Shown: piece by piece, positions 27,211-36,687 of the stretch | Position numbering within the stretch: the stretch's first letter is position 1 | How the letters are laid out: every line of letters starts with the position of its first letter | NCBI GenBank assembly: GCA_938030665.1 | Contig: CALHHY010000004.1 | Coordinates: 1 to 44,103, forward strand | DNA from: an uncultured Litoreibacter sp. | GTDB taxonomy: Bacteria; Pseudomonadota; Alphaproteobacteria; Rhodobacterales; Rhodobacteraceae | Direction: 5' to 3' | DNA: 44,103 bases | Translations under genes and position numbers: made by a program | Notes under the pieces: generated by a model | Told to the model about the DNA's origin: nothing | Databases searched by the model: none | What the model saw: the letters and a program-made list of their open reading frames with translations, nothing else

Positions 27211-27313
27211 GGCGCCCTTGTCGCCACCGTCGTGAACGTGCCGCCATTGTGCTTCTTTATGGGCCGCATTTCATGTAGTCAGGCCCAAAACGCAAAGCGC
27301 GAGGGGTCCGCAT

Positions 27314-28822
27314 ATGCCGCAACGAAACATTCTGATCATCATGGTCGACCAGTTGAACGGGACGCTTTTTCCCGATGGCCCTGCCGACTGGCTGCATGCG
27401 CCCAACCTCAAGAAGCTGGCCGCGAGCTCCACCCGGTTCAAAAACTGCTACACCGCCAGCCCGCTTTGCGCGCCGGGCCGGGCGTCCTTCATGTCGGGGC
27501 AGCTGCCCTCGCGGACCGGGGTCTTTGACAACGCGGCAGAGTTCTCATCCGCCATCCCGACCTACGCCCACCACCTGCGCCGCGCGGGCTACCAGACCTG
27601 TCTGTCAGGCAAGATGCATTTCGTGGGCCCCGACCAGTTGCACGGGTTCGAGGAGCGTTTGACCACCGACATCTACCCGCCAGATTTCGGCTGGACGCCT
27701 GACTACCGCAAGCCCGGTGAGCGGATCGACTGGTGGTACCACAATATGGGTTCGGTAACCGGCGCGGGCGTGGCCGAGATTACCAACCAGATGGAATATG
27801 ATGACGAGGTGGCCTACCACGCGACCCGCAAGCTGTACGACCTGTCGCGGGGCCATGACGCGCGGCCCTGGTGCCTGACCGTCAGCTTTACCCATCCGCA
27901 TGACCCTTACGTGGCGCGCAAGAAATACTGGGACCTCTATGAGGACTGCGATCACCTGATGCCCGAGATCGGGCCAATCCCCTATGACCAGCAGGACGCC
28001 CATTCGCAGCGTATTCTCGATGCCAATGACCGCGATAATTTCAATATCACTGAGGATCATATCCGCCGCGCCCGCCGCGCCTATTTTGCAAACATTTCCT
28101 ATCTCGATGACAAAATCGGGGAGGTGCTGCAAACGCTTGAAGACACGCGGCAAGAGGCCACGATCCTTTTTGTGGCCGATCATGGCGACATGCTGGGGGA
28201 GCGAGGGCTGTGGTTCAAAATGTCCTTCTACGAAGGGTCCTCACGCGTACCGATGATGATCAGCGCGCCGGATATGACCCCCGGTCTGGTGGAGACGCCG
28301 GTCTCCAACATCGACGTCTGCCCGACGCTGTGCGATCTGGCGGGCGTGGACATGGCGGAAGTCATGGACTGGACCGACGGCGAAAGCATCGTGCCCTTGG
28401 GCCAGGGCGGGACGCGCGACACGCCGGTGGCGATGGAATACGCGGCGGAGGCCTCCTACGCGCCGCTGGTCTCCCTGCGTTACGGCAAGTGGAAGTTCAA
28501 CCGCTGCGCGCTGGACCCCGACCAGCTGTTCGACATGGAGGCCGACCCTCATGAGCTAACCAATCTGGCAGCCGACCCCGCCCATGCCGGCACCGTGGCC
28601 AGCCTGTCGGCCAAGGCAGATGCCCGCTGGGACCTGGGCCGGTTTGACGCCGACGTGCGCCATTCCCAGGCCGGTCGCTGGGTCGTCTACGAGGCCCTGC
28701 GCCAGGGCGGGTACTACCCTTGGGACTACCAACCGCTGCAAAAAGCCTCCGAACGCTACATGCGCAACCATATGGATCTGAACGTGCTGGAGGAAAACCA
28801 ACGCTTTCCGCGCGGGGAGTAG
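27314..28822 (+). CDS. betC: choline-sulfatase
   Basis: A 502-aa type I sulfatase that hydrolyses choline-O-sulfate to choline and sulfate. The formylglycine site C-A-P-G-R is at residues 52-56 (ASPLCAPGRASFMSG), so the Cys must be oxidised by a maturase not seen here. Metal ligands appear in ILIIMVDQLNG and LFVADHGDMLGERGLW. The C-terminal part with RYMRNHMDLNVLEENQRFP is characteristic of choline sulfatases. No signal peptide is seen, so it is cytoplasmic. No betA, betB or betI lies in the window. GAGGGG precedes the ATG. Confidence 0.92.
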   Translation: MPQRNILIIMVDQLNGTLFPDGPADWLHAPNLKKLAASSTRFKNCYTASPLCAPGRASFMSGQLPSRTGVFDNAAEFSSAIPTYAHHLRRAGYQTCLSGKMHFVGPDQLHGFEERLTTDIYPPDFGWTPDYRKPGERIDWWYHNMGSVTGAGVAEITNQMEYDDEVAYHATRKLYDLSRGHDARPWCLTVSFTHPHDPYVARKKYWDLYEDCDHLMPEIGPIPYDQQDAHSQRILDANDRDNFNITEDHIRRARRAYFANISYLDDKIGEVLQTLEDTRQEATILFVADHGDMLGERGLWFKMSFYEGSSRVPMMISAPDMTPGLVETPVSNIDVCPTLCDLAGVDMAEVMDWTDGESIVPLGQGGTRDTPVAMEYAAEASYAPLVSLRYGKWKFNRCALDPDQLFDMEADPHELTNLAADPAHAGTVASLSAKADARWDLGRFDADVRHSQAGRWVVYEALRQGGYYPWDYQPLQKASERYMRNHMDLNVLEENQRFPRGE

Positions 28823-29310
28823 AGGCGGAGGTCTGGTGGGCGGACGAAGCGGACTTGTGCAAGCGCGGCTATTGCTTACGCAGCATTTGCTCACATGTAT
28901 AGCGCCACGAATTTTGCAGCGCAGTGGATTCCACCAGAGCGGTCGCTGAGAGAGTAAAAAACTGGGCATTCACCAACCACTCTTTCGCCGTGCAAAAACT
29001 GTACGTCCGATCGCGGGACGCGATCGAGCTTCGCTAGACCGCACGGCGCGCATAACGGCCGGACCCCTTACGAAGCTCCCAGAGACAAGCTACAATAACC
29101 GCACAAGTATTCCGTGGGTCTATCTAGGCTACAAGGACGTTTCGACCGGCCCAAAACGCCTAAATCCTGCAAATAGGGATCCTCCTCGACCATCTCTCTT
29201 CACCGATCGGGATTGAGATGAACCCCTGGGAAGTCGAGAGGCGGCGTGTCACTGGCGAATTTGACACTTCTATTGTGACCGTCGGCTGATATCTAAGAAC
29301 AAGAAGGCTA
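28823..29310. other. 488-base region without a convincing gene
   Basis: No frame here looks coding. Base composition falls compared with betC. The main structure is a perfect 8-bp inverted repeat, CGATCGCG / CGCGATCG (29008-29026, 3-base spacer), without a T tract. The region marks the change from core-like to accessory-like sequence. Confidence 0.6.
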
Positions 29311-29328
29311 ATGGATGAGGGTTACAGA

Positions 29329-30369
29329 GTGAAAGCAGTCATGTTCGAAGCCTTCGGGCAAGCACCAAAAGTGACAACTGTGCAGGACCCGTCGCCCAGC
29401 GATCATGGTGTCGTGGTGACCGTCGGCGCAACAGGCGTATGTCGCAGTGATTGGCATGGCTGGATGGGGCACGATTCCGGTATCGAATTGCCGCACGTAC
29501 CCGGTCATGAACTGGCTGGCACTGTTGCCGCTGTTGGCAAGGACGTGCGCACGTGGCGGGTTGGTGACAGGGTCACTGTGCCGTTTGTCGGCGGCTGCGG
29601 GGCGTGCCCCGAATGTCATGCAGGACATCAACAGGTCTGCCATAGCCAATTCCAGCCGGGATTTACCCATTGGGGATCGTTTGCCGAACATGTGGCGCTT
29701 CATCAGGCTGATCTGAACCTTGTAAGACTTCCCGATGATACTGATTTTGCTACGGCAGCAAGTCTGGGATGTCGTTTCGCTACCGCTTTTCGCGCGGTGG
29801 TGGATCAGGGAAAAACAGCGGCTGGCCAATGGGTGGCTGTTCATGGCTGCGGCGGTGTGGGTTTGTCCGCGATAATGATCGCCAATGCTGTCGGCGCAAA
29901 TGTTATCGCTGTAGATATCTCCAAGGAAAAGCTGGCGCTTGCCAGCGCTTTGGGTGCAGTTGCGACCGTAAACGCCGCAAAGACCGATGATGTTGCAGAA
30001 GTTGTGCGTGATCTGACACAAGGTGGCGTGGATGTATCGCTAGATGCGTTGGGCCATCCCGTTACATGCTACAATTCAGTGAAAAACCTGCGGCGGCGAG
30101 GAAAGCACATTCAGGTGGGACTGATCCTTGGGGACACAACGGATGCTACCGTTCCCATGGCCGACGTTATTGCTAATGAGCTTGAGATCTTTGGAAGCCA
30201 CGGCATGCAGGCGCATCGCTACGAAGCCATGCTCGCTTTGGTATTAACGAGTAAACTCGATCCGTCCCGCCTTGTCGGAGCGCAGATCAATTTGGAGCAG
30301 TCAATTGATGCTTTGATGCAAATGAACAGCTTTCAATCCGTTGGCGCAACGGTGATTACCGAATTCTGA
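29329..30369 (+). CDS. zinc-dependent alcohol dehydrogenase (MDR family)
   Basis: A medium-chain dehydrogenase of about 346 aa. Catalytic zinc ligands are in [12 protein letters not shown] (Cys) and HVPGHELAG (His), with structural-zinc cysteines in [17 protein letters not shown]. The NAD(P) site is in [14 protein letters not shown], with an Asp after it ([10 protein letters not shown]), which favours NAD. Substrate is unknown; an aldehyde/alcohol linked to the neighbouring aminotransferase is plausible. The start is GTG at 29329, matching the family opening; ATG at 29311 would add six residues. It is convergent with the aminotransferase gene, 20 bases apart. Confidence 0.9.
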   Translation: MKAVMFEAFGQAPKVTTVQDPSPSDHGVVVTVGATGVCRSDWHGWMGHDSGIELPHVPGHELAGTVAAVGKDVRTWRVGDRVTVPFVGGCGACPECHAGHQQVCHSQFQPGFTHWGSFAEHVALHQADLNLVRLPDDTDFATAASLGCRFATAFRAVVDQGKTAAGQWVAVHGCGGVGLSAIMIANAVGANVIAVDISKEKLALASALGAVATVNAAKTDDVAEVVRDLTQGGVDVSLDALGHPVTCYNSVKNLRRRGKHIQVGLILGDTTDATVPMADVIANELEIFGSHGMQAHRYEAMLALVLTSKLDPSRLVGAQINLEQSIDALMQMNSFQSVGATVITEF

Positions 30370-30389
30370 CAGGATTGTGCTTCTGGATG

Positions 30390-31694
30390 TTAGCCATGTG
30401 TCTGCGCGATGCTATCTCTCATGATCTGAACCATCTTGTCGATGTCGTGAGTTGTACAAATGTAAGGCGGGCTGATCGCCAAGGTATTGTTAATGATCCG
30501 AAAAAGGACGCCACGCCTTTCGGCTTCTTCTCCGACCGCACGTGCTGTTGCATCGTCGGGCACGCCATTCTTAGTAAATTCGATCCCAGCGACAAAACCG
30601 ATCGAACGTATGTTTCCGACGCTGGCCATATCCTGAAGTGGTTCGAGAGCTTTCCTGAGATGTGCGCCGACCGCACCAATATGCACTGGTAGATCCATCT
30701 CTTCATAGATCTTAAGGGTTTCGAGCGCGATAGCGGCCCCCACTGGATGCCCTCCGTAAGTCACCCCATGGCCGAATGTGCCCAACCGGTGCGCATGTTC
30801 TGACAAGCCGTCATAAATCTGCGCTGACATGCCCACGGCTGCCAGCGGAAACATCGCACCAGTGAGTTGTTTGGCCATTGTCATCATATCAGGTTTGATC
30901 CCGAAAGTCTGTGACCCAAACCATTGGCCGGTGCGCCCGAAACCGGTGATAATTTCGTCAGCGATCAAAAGGATATCGTATTTCCTCAAAACCTCCTGCA
31001 CACCCTGCCAATATCCTTCTGGAGGAATAAATACACCACCTGAGCCCATCAAGGGTTCACCAATGAATGCGCAGATAGTTTCAGGATCTTGGGTGACTAT
31101 CAGCTCTTCGAGCTCTTGAACGCGTCGTTTGGCAAAGTCAGTTTCGCTTTCACCCTGATGGGCGTCCGCAAAATGGTGCGCCCGCCCTGTGCGAATAACT
31201 TCTGACAGAGGCACATCAAAACCGTCATGGCAGTAGGACATTCCAGTTAAGGCTGCACTGATACTGCCTGAGCCATGATAGGCACCATCACGTGCGATAA
31301 TGCGGGCCTTTGTGGATTTACCACGTCCGATTTGGAAGTAACGCGCGAACTTGATTGCGTTTTCAACGGCTTCAGAGCCTGACGTTCCAAAGAACACATG
31401 ATCGATCCCGTTAGGGAGTTTCTCGACCAGTCGCTCGGCGAGATGATTGGTGACCTCGCCAGTGCGCCCCATAAAGCTGTGATAATATCCCAGCTTTCCC
31501 ATCTGGTCTGTCGCGGCTTTTTGAAGACGTTCGGGATTGAAGCCGAGGGAGGCGCACCACAGCCCCGACACGGCATCAAGATAGGTGTTGCCGAGCGTGT
31601 CTGTCACATATGCTCCATCGCCTGACACCATTTGTTTGGGCGGTGTTGCCCGGGCTGTAACAGGGTCTGTGAACGGATAGAGATGCGCGTTCAT
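30390..31694 (-). CDS. class III aminotransferase (omega-amino acid/polyamine type)
   Basis: A 434-aa PLP enzyme of fold type I, class III. The PLP lysine is K275 (MTMAKQLTGAMFPL), the ring-nitrogen Asp is D246 (LLIADEIITGFGRTG), and the phosphate cup is FFGTSGSEAVENAIK. The opening and the CASLGFNPERL stretch resemble putrescine- or beta-alanine-pyruvate transaminases. It starts with ATG at 31694, overlapping the nitrilase stop (ATGA), so both are translated together. In context it would take the amine released by the nitrilase and produce an aldehyde or semialdehyde. Confidence 0.9.
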   Translation of the reverse strand: MNAHLYPFTDPVTARATPPKQMVSGDGAYVTDTLGNTYLDAVSGLWCASLGFNPERLQKAATDQMGKLGYYHSFMGRTGEVTNHLAERLVEKLPNGIDHVFFGTSGSEAVENAIKFARYFQIGRGKSTKARIIARDGAYHGSGSISAALTGMSYCHDGFDVPLSEVIRTGRAHHFADAHQGESETDFAKRRVQELEELIVTQDPETICAFIGEPLMGSGGVFIPPEGYWQGVQEVLRKYDILLIADEIITGFGRTGQWFGSQTFGIKPDMMTMAKQLTGAMFPLAAVGMSAQIYDGLSEHAHRLGTFGHGVTYGGHPVGAAIALETLKIYEEMDLPVHIGAVGAHLRKALEPLQDMASVGNIRSIGFVAGIEFTKNGVPDDATARAVGEEAERRGVLFRIINNTLAISPPYICTTHDIDKMVQIMRDSIAQTHG

Positions 31695-32554
31695 ACCGGC
31701 GTCTTTGTGTTGCCATCCAGGGTCAAAATCGGGCCGTACAGATCGGGGCGACGGTCGCGGAACAGGCCCCAATGGGCCCGCATCTCGGCTATCTGCGCAA
31801 GATCGAAGGTGTGGGCGATAAACATATCTGACGTCTTGTCGGCCTTCTCGACAACTTCGCCTTGCGGGCCCGTAATGAAGGCCTGCCCGAAATATGTGAC
31901 CTCACCCAACGTACCCTTTTCGCGGCCCACACGGTTTGAACAGACCAGCGGAACGATATTTGCGGCTGAATGCCCCCGCATGACCGTCTCCCAGTGGTCA
32001 TGACAATCGGAGCCAATCGCAGATGGGTAAAATAGAATTTCCGCCCCTTTCAGTGCCATGATCCGTGCGGCCTCGGGAAACCACTGATCCCAGCACACCG
32101 CGGTGCCAATACGTCCATAGCCCGTGTCAAACGCCAAAAAGCCTGTATCGCCGGGGTTTGAGTATACCTTTTCATAGCAACCGGGGAGCCCTAGCGGGAT
32201 GTGCGATTTGCGGTAGTGCCCCAAAACGGAGCCGTCCGCATCGATGATGACATTCGTGTTGAAATAAGCGTTGTTCGCCTTCTCAAAGATGTTTGTAGGG
32301 ATGACAATCGAAAGCTCTTTGGCCAGTGCGCGCATGTGGCTGACCGTCGGCCCATCGAGCGCTTCAGCCAATTTGAATGGCTCTACATCCATTTCCATGA
32401 ACTGGAATTCGTGCGAAGAGAACATCTCACCCGGCAAAACAATTTGTGCACCAGCAGCCGCTGCATCGCGGATGACCTTTTCCGCTGTTGCCATGTTCGT
32501 ATCATAATCCTTGGTACTCGCGATCTGCATCGCGGCGACGGTTACACTAGTCAT
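31691..32554 (-). CDS. nitrilase-superfamily amidase (N-carbamoylputrescine amidase-like)
   Basis: A 287-aa carbon-nitrogen hydrolase with the Glu-Lys-Cys triad intact: E43 in LPGEMFSS, K116 in HYRKSHIP, and C154 in AVCWDQWFPEAAR. The CWDQWFPE motif is typical of N-carbamoylputrescine amidases (AguB) and close beta-ureidopropionases. It would release CO2, ammonia and an amine (putrescine) or beta-alanine. Start ATG at 32554 follows AGGG. Its end overlaps the aminotransferase start, forming a coupled two-gene unit. Confidence 0.88.
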   Translation of the reverse strand: MTSVTVAAMQIASTKDYDTNMATAEKVIRDAAAAGAQIVLPGEMFSSHEFQFMEMDVEPFKLAEALDGPTVSHMRALAKELSIVIPTNIFEKANNAYFNTNVIIDADGSVLGHYRKSHIPLGLPGCYEKVYSNPGDTGFLAFDTGYGRIGTAVCWDQWFPEAARIMALKGAEILFYPSAIGSDCHDHWETVMRGHSAANIVPLVCSNRVGREKGTLGEVTYFGQAFITGPQGEVVEKADKTSDMFIAHTFDLAQIAEMRAHWGLFRDRRPDLYGPILTLDGNTKTPV

Positions 32555-32699
32555 GATGACCCTAACTCTGCTTGTCTCTGCATCTAAACGTGCTCGCTTC
32601 CATGACCGCTCGATACTCTCCTTGCGACATTTCAAGACGTTTTATATCTTAAACTGAGACTTATACGGCATATGTCTAACAACTTTCCCTCGCCAGTGC

Positions 32700-33077
32700 A
32701 GCCAAACACTGGGAGGCAATGACCCGGTTTTTTTGTTGCAACATGCCCAAAGTGAACCCGTAGCCTTTAAAGAATTTCTACGTGCCTATCAGGACAGCCA
32801 AGCACAGGCAGTTGTTATCACAGGCGGCCATGTCGACTGTTCGATCCACTAACATCTGGCGAGACTAAGCTAGTCCGGTGAAGTCTTGCTCGAACAGGGT
32901 GAGTTAACGTCTGGGTTGATGCAGCACGCAGCCGCGAACATTCGTAGTTTGCGCGAGAGCACCAACATTAGCTGTATTTAGCTTTATGCCGTGGAGGCCT
33001 ATACCGAATTGGAACGTGAAAACGGGGCAAGGGTGCGAATTAGTCTAGCTAGGATCGCTGAGTATTTTGGCGAGTGA
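32700..33077 (+). pseudogene. possible decayed coding remnants
   Basis: About 640 bases separate the nitrilase and LysR genes and hold no intact gene. Two plus-strand frames look protein-like. One (32709-32852) ends QAVVITGGHVDCSIH. The other (32874-33077) reads SGEVLLEQGELTSGLMQH, is interrupted by TAG at 32979-32981, and continues to ARIAEYFGE. The first loosely recalls the C-terminus of PLP dehydratases of the threonine ammonia-lyase type. Neither assignment is secure, and chance open frames are possible. Confidence 0.3.
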
Positions 33078-33194
33078 GCTTCGTGCTGCGGCAATGGCAG
33101 ACCTCTTGCTGCGCAGGGCCTGAAATGGATTTGACAATTATTCTCGCCAAGTGCCGGACCACTTGGCCACCGGCGTTGTCTGAAAACTATTTAT

Positions 33195-34145
33195 TTAACG
33201 CCGCCAGACGTCTTCTCTCCCGCGTTCGTCGATCCGGTCTGCTAAGCCTTTAAATTCGGTTTCGAGAAACCTCTGAAATCTCCGAACAGCCGGTCGCATT
33301 GGTCGATCTGCATGCCAAAGGAGCCCAAGCTCACGCTCTGGATGCTCAAGCCTGACCGGCAACGCGGTGATCGTCTTCGCGGCTCTTTGCATGAACACGA
33401 CGGAATATGGCAACACAGTAAGTGCGTCTGAGCCGGCCATAACGCTAAAGATGGATGCAAGCGATCCGCCTGTGAAGCTGACACGGAAATCGGTAATCCC
33501 GATACTGTCCAATGCTCTTTTCAGATCGCTATACAAGGGGCTTCCGGCGGGCGGTGTAATCCAAGGGTAGGCGGCGATGTCTTCAAATTTGAAAGCGGCT
33601 TTGCGTGCTAACGGATGCGATGGGGCGCAGGCGATGACATTCCGACCGCGCAAGATCGGTCTAAAGCTCAAATTGGAAGGGACCTCATTTGGCGTTATCG
33701 GGCATATCGCCAAGTCAATGTTGCCGACACTCAGTTGTTCGGACAGTTCGGCTAGATAACCGTAGCTTTGATGGATTGAAACTTCAGGAAAAGCGGTCTG
33801 GAACCCCGCCATCATGTTTGAGATGACGCCATCCATGAATATCGGTGTTCCCGCGATGCGTGCGGTGCCTGCTTTGCCGCCGGAATAGAGTTCCACCGCT
33901 GTTTGCGCCGCGGTGCCTGCCGCCACGATAATCCTCCCTTGTTCGGCCAATGTCTGACACAACTCCGTTGGCCGAAGCGGCCGCTTTCCCTTCTCGAACA
34001 ACCGTGACCCAAGGCGCATTTCAAGCATAGAGACAGATCGAGAGACGCTTGGTTGCGACTTGTTCAATGAGGCGGCGCCTTCGCTAAGGCCACCAGAATC
34101 GATAATCGCTGCAAGCATGTGAAGATGGTTTGGGTCAATTTTCAT
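33195..34145 (-). CDS. LysR-family transcriptional regulator
   Basis: A 316-aa regulator. Residues 1-62 are the winged helix (LHMLAAIIDSGGLSEGAASL, then SQPSVSRSVSMLEMRLGSRLFE), and residues 90-300 the inducer-binding domain (DLAICPI, ACAPSHPLA, LTVLPYSVV). It is divergent from the maleylacetate reductase gene with a 91-base gap, the standard arrangement for a LysR controlling the neighbouring catabolic operon. The inducer is probably an aromatic substrate or a pathway intermediate. No good ribosome site is seen before the ATG at 34145. Confidence 0.92.
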   Translation of the reverse strand: MKIDPNHLHMLAAIIDSGGLSEGAASLNKSQPSVSRSVSMLEMRLGSRLFEKGKRPLRPTELCQTLAEQGRIIVAAGTAAQTAVELYSGGKAGTARIAGTPIFMDGVISNMMAGFQTAFPEVSIHQSYGYLAELSEQLSVGNIDLAICPITPNEVPSNLSFRPILRGRNVIACAPSHPLARKAAFKFEDIAAYPWITPPAGSPLYSDLKRALDSIGITDFRVSFTGGSLASIFSVMAGSDALTVLPYSVVFMQRAAKTITALPVRLEHPERELGLLWHADRPMRPAVRRFQRFLETEFKGLADRIDERGREDVWRR

Positions 34146-34236
34146 ACCATCATGATATATTGTTTGTACGACATTCGATCAACAGCGCAATTTATGCCGC
34201 TATTCTGGGCGAGATCAGAATTCGGAGAGCATCCTC
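34146..34236. promoter_or_regulatory. divergent control region of LysR and the aromatic operon
   Basis: This 91-base AT-rich gap lies between the start codons of the LysR gene and the maleylacetate reductase gene. It holds the palindrome ATCATGAT (34149-34156) and several T-N11-A spacings expected for LysR boxes. Exact operators cannot be assigned by eye. CGGAGAG at 34223-34229 is the ribosome site for the downstream GTG start. Confidence 0.5.
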
Positions 34237-35301
34237 GTGGAACAGCCAGCGCCAGTTATCACTCCAGACGTCAGGGTCGTCTTCGGTGCGAACACGCGCA
34301 ACACAGTTGCCGCAGAGCTTCGCAAACTGAACTTGTCAAAAGCGCTCGTTCTGGCAACTCCTCAGCAATGTGATGATGCTTTGGATATTGCCGAGCAACT
34401 TGGCTCCCTTGCTGCCGGTGTCTTCTGCAAGGCGGCGATGCATACACCAGTTGACGTAACCGAAGCCGCGATGCAGCACGTTACGGAAACGAGCGCTGAT
34501 TGTGTCGTGGCGATCGGTGGTGGGTCAACGACTGGGCTTGGCAAGGCCATCGCCTATCGCACCGACCTGCCGCAGATCGCCATTCCAACGACCTACGCCG
34601 GAAGCGAATGCACGCCCATCCTTGGCCAAACCGAGAACGGTCTCAAAACCACGCTCAATGATCCGAGGGTTCTGCCAGAGGTTATCATCTACGATTCCGA
34701 ACTGGTCAAAACACTGCCCATCCCCATGACTGTGACATCTGCGCTGAACGCAATGGCCCATGCGGCTGAGGCGCTTTATGCAACGGATCGGACGGCTGAG
34801 ACCACGGCATTGGCCCTTGATGGTTTGAGAGCCTTTGTGGATGGCCTGCCAAAAGTTTTGGAAGATCCCTATGATCTGGAGGCGCGCGAGGCGACGCAAC
34901 GCGGCGCGTGGGCGTGCGGCACTGTTTTGGGTCAAGTCGGTATGGCATTGCATCACAAGCTTTGCCACACGCTTGGCGGGTCCTTCGATCTACCCCACGC
35001 GGAGACGCATGCCGTCGTGCTGCCCCACGCCATCGCCTACAACGCGCGCGCAGTTGCCAAGGACTTGCAGCCCATCTGCGACCTGCTCGGCGGCGGCAAT
35101 GCCGGAACGGCTCTGCATGATTTCGCCAAGGCGATGAATGCACCGATAGCGCTGCGCGATCTGGGATTGAAAGAAGCGGACCTTGATCGGGCGGCGGAGC
35201 TGGCCACGACAAAACCATACCCGAACCCGCAACCTGTCACGCGTGAGGACATTCGCGCGCTTTTGCAGGTCGCCTGGGCAGGTGACACACCGATTGAATA
35301 A
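34237..35301 (+). CDS. maleylacetate reductase
   Basis: A 354-aa iron-type alcohol dehydrogenase family enzyme that reduces maleylacetate to 3-oxoadipate with NAD(P)H; some relatives also remove halogen from 2-halomaleylacetates. Landmarks are VVAIGGGSTTGLGKAIA (nucleotide loop), AIPTTYAGSECTPILGQTE (the group's characteristic stretch), ALNAMAHAAEALYA and ALHHKLCHTLGGSFDLPHAETHA with the metal/active-site His residues. The start is GTG at 34237. It is the first gene of the operon, 25 bases before the binding-protein gene. The distal hydroxyquinol dioxygenase makes its substrate, which supports the call. Confidence 0.93.
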   Translation: MEQPAPVITPDVRVVFGANTRNTVAAELRKLNLSKALVLATPQQCDDALDIAEQLGSLAAGVFCKAAMHTPVDVTEAAMQHVTETSADCVVAIGGGSTTGLGKAIAYRTDLPQIAIPTTYAGSECTPILGQTENGLKTTLNDPRVLPEVIIYDSELVKTLPIPMTVTSALNAMAHAAEALYATDRTAETTALALDGLRAFVDGLPKVLEDPYDLEAREATQRGAWACGTVLGQVGMALHHKLCHTLGGSFDLPHAETHAVVLPHAIAYNARAVAKDLQPICDLLGGGNAGTALHDFAKAMNAPIALRDLGLKEADLDRAAELATTKPYPNPQPVTREDIRALLQVAWAGDTPIE

Positions 35302-35326
35302 ATACGATGACGTTTGGGAGGACATC

Positions 35327-36601
35327 ATGATCACACGACGTAAACTACTTAAATCTACGGCCGCGACCGGTCTGACGCTCGCCGCTAGCGGCCTTGCCGC
35401 TCCGGCGCTGGCGCAAGGCGCGAAAATCAGGCTGGGGTATGTGAGCCCGCAGTCCGGTCCATTGGCTGCCTTTTCCGAAGCTGATCAATTCATCATCGAC
35501 GGCTTTCTGAGGTCCGAGGCGGGGGCCAATTTCGAGGTGATCGTCAAGGACAGCCAGTCCAACCCAAACCGCGCCGCGGAAGTCGCCAAGGAACTGATCA
35601 TCGACGACGAGATCGACATGATGCTCGTCGCGTCGACACCCGAGACAACGAACCCGGTCGCGACCACCTGTGAGTCCGAAGAAATCCCCGTGATCTCGAC
35701 CGTCGCCCCTTGGCAACCGTATTTCATCGGCCAGCAAGGCAACCCCGGTGATCCGGGCAGCTGGCGTCCGTTTGATTTCAGCTTCCATTTCTTCTGGGGG
35801 CTCGAAGATGTGATCTCGGTCTTCACCGCGATGTGGAACCAGCTTGAAACGAACAAATCCGTCGGAGCGATTTTCCCCAATGATGGTGACGGCAATGCCT
35901 GGGGTGATCCCAACGTTGGCTTCCCGCCTGCTTTGGATGCTCAGGGGTTCACCCTTACTGACACAGGTCGCTACCAGAACCTGACGGATGATTTCAGTGC
36001 GCAAATCAATGCGTTCAAGGCGGCGAATTGCGAGATTGTCACGGGCGTGCCGATCCCTCCTGATTTCACGACATTCTGGACGCAAGCCAAACAGCAGGGG
36101 TTCAACCCCAAGGCGGCAAGCATCGGAAAGGCGATCCTTTTCCCGCAGGCGGTCGAAGCCCTTGGCGATCAGGGTCACAATCTCAGCTCCGAAGTTTGGT
36201 GGTCGCCCACACATCCTTTCGCATCCTCGTTGACGGGCCAATCAGCCGGCGATCTCGCGTCCGGCTATGAGACAGCAACAGGCAAGCAATGGACCCAGCC
36301 GATTGGCTTTGTTCATGCTCTATTTGAGATGGCAGCCGACGTGATGGGCCGTGTCGAAGACAGCCGAGATCCTGATGAAGTTGCCTCCGCAATTGCGGCG
36401 ACCGAGCTGAATTCGATGGTCGGACGGATTGCATTCGATGGTGCGGGCCTGCCACCTTTCGCGGTTCAGAATGTCGCCAAAACACCCCTTGTTGGCGGGC
36501 AGTGGCGCTTGAAGGACAGCGGTGGCTACGATCTGGTGATCGTAGACAATTCCGACCACCCCGACATTCCGACGGGCGGTACGATGGAAGAGATTTCCTG
36601 A
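35327..36601 (+). CDS. ABC transporter substrate-binding protein (HAAT/LivK type)
   Basis: A 424-aa periplasmic binding protein of the branched-chain amino acid/amide type. It begins with a twin-arginine-like signal (MITRRKLLKSTAATGL, then APALAQ), so Tat export is likely. The mature domain starts IRLGYVSPQSGPLAAFSEAD and includes VIVKDSQSNPNRAAEVAKEL. Many members of this group bind aromatic acids rather than amino acids. Operon position implies an aromatic or related ligand. The ATG follows GGGAGGA; an upstream in-frame extension runs into the reductase gene and is ignored. Confidence 0.9.
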   Translation: MITRRKLLKSTAATGLTLAASGLAAPALAQGAKIRLGYVSPQSGPLAAFSEADQFIIDGFLRSEAGANFEVIVKDSQSNPNRAAEVAKELIIDDEIDMMLVASTPETTNPVATTCESEEIPVISTVAPWQPYFIGQQGNPGDPGSWRPFDFSFHFFWGLEDVISVFTAMWNQLETNKSVGAIFPNDGDGNAWGDPNVGFPPALDAQGFTLTDTGRYQNLTDDFSAQINAFKAANCEIVTGVPIPPDFTTFWTQAKQQGFNPKAASIGKAILFPQAVEALGDQGHNLSSEVWWSPTHPFASSLTGQSAGDLASGYETATGKQWTQPIGFVHALFEMAADVMGRVEDSRDPDEVASAIAATELNSMVGRIAFDGAGLPPFAVQNVAKTPLVGGQWRLKDSGGYDLVIVDNSDHPDIPTGGTMEEIS

Positions 36602-36687
36602 AACCAACTGGCTGCGGCCCGGCACTGACGCCGGGTCGCCAATAGTGAATTACCAACAGGTTGGCGTTGCCCGGCCAAGGACCCTTC

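Noticed and set aside
29308..30021. 237-codon frame antisense to the Zn-alcohol dehydrogenase gene
   Set aside because: The dehydrogenase shows all zinc and NAD motifs; the antisense product has none.
32562..32603. 13-codon minus-strand mini-frame before the nitrilase gene, as a leader peptide
   Set aside because: The AAGGAGA lies too far (13 bases) from its ATG, it has no run of regulatory codons, and no attenuator hairpin follows.
35345..36241. 298-codon frame antisense to the binding-protein gene
   Set aside because: The plus-strand frame has a signal peptide and the binding-protein fold; the antisense product is Arg-rich and has no recognisable domain.
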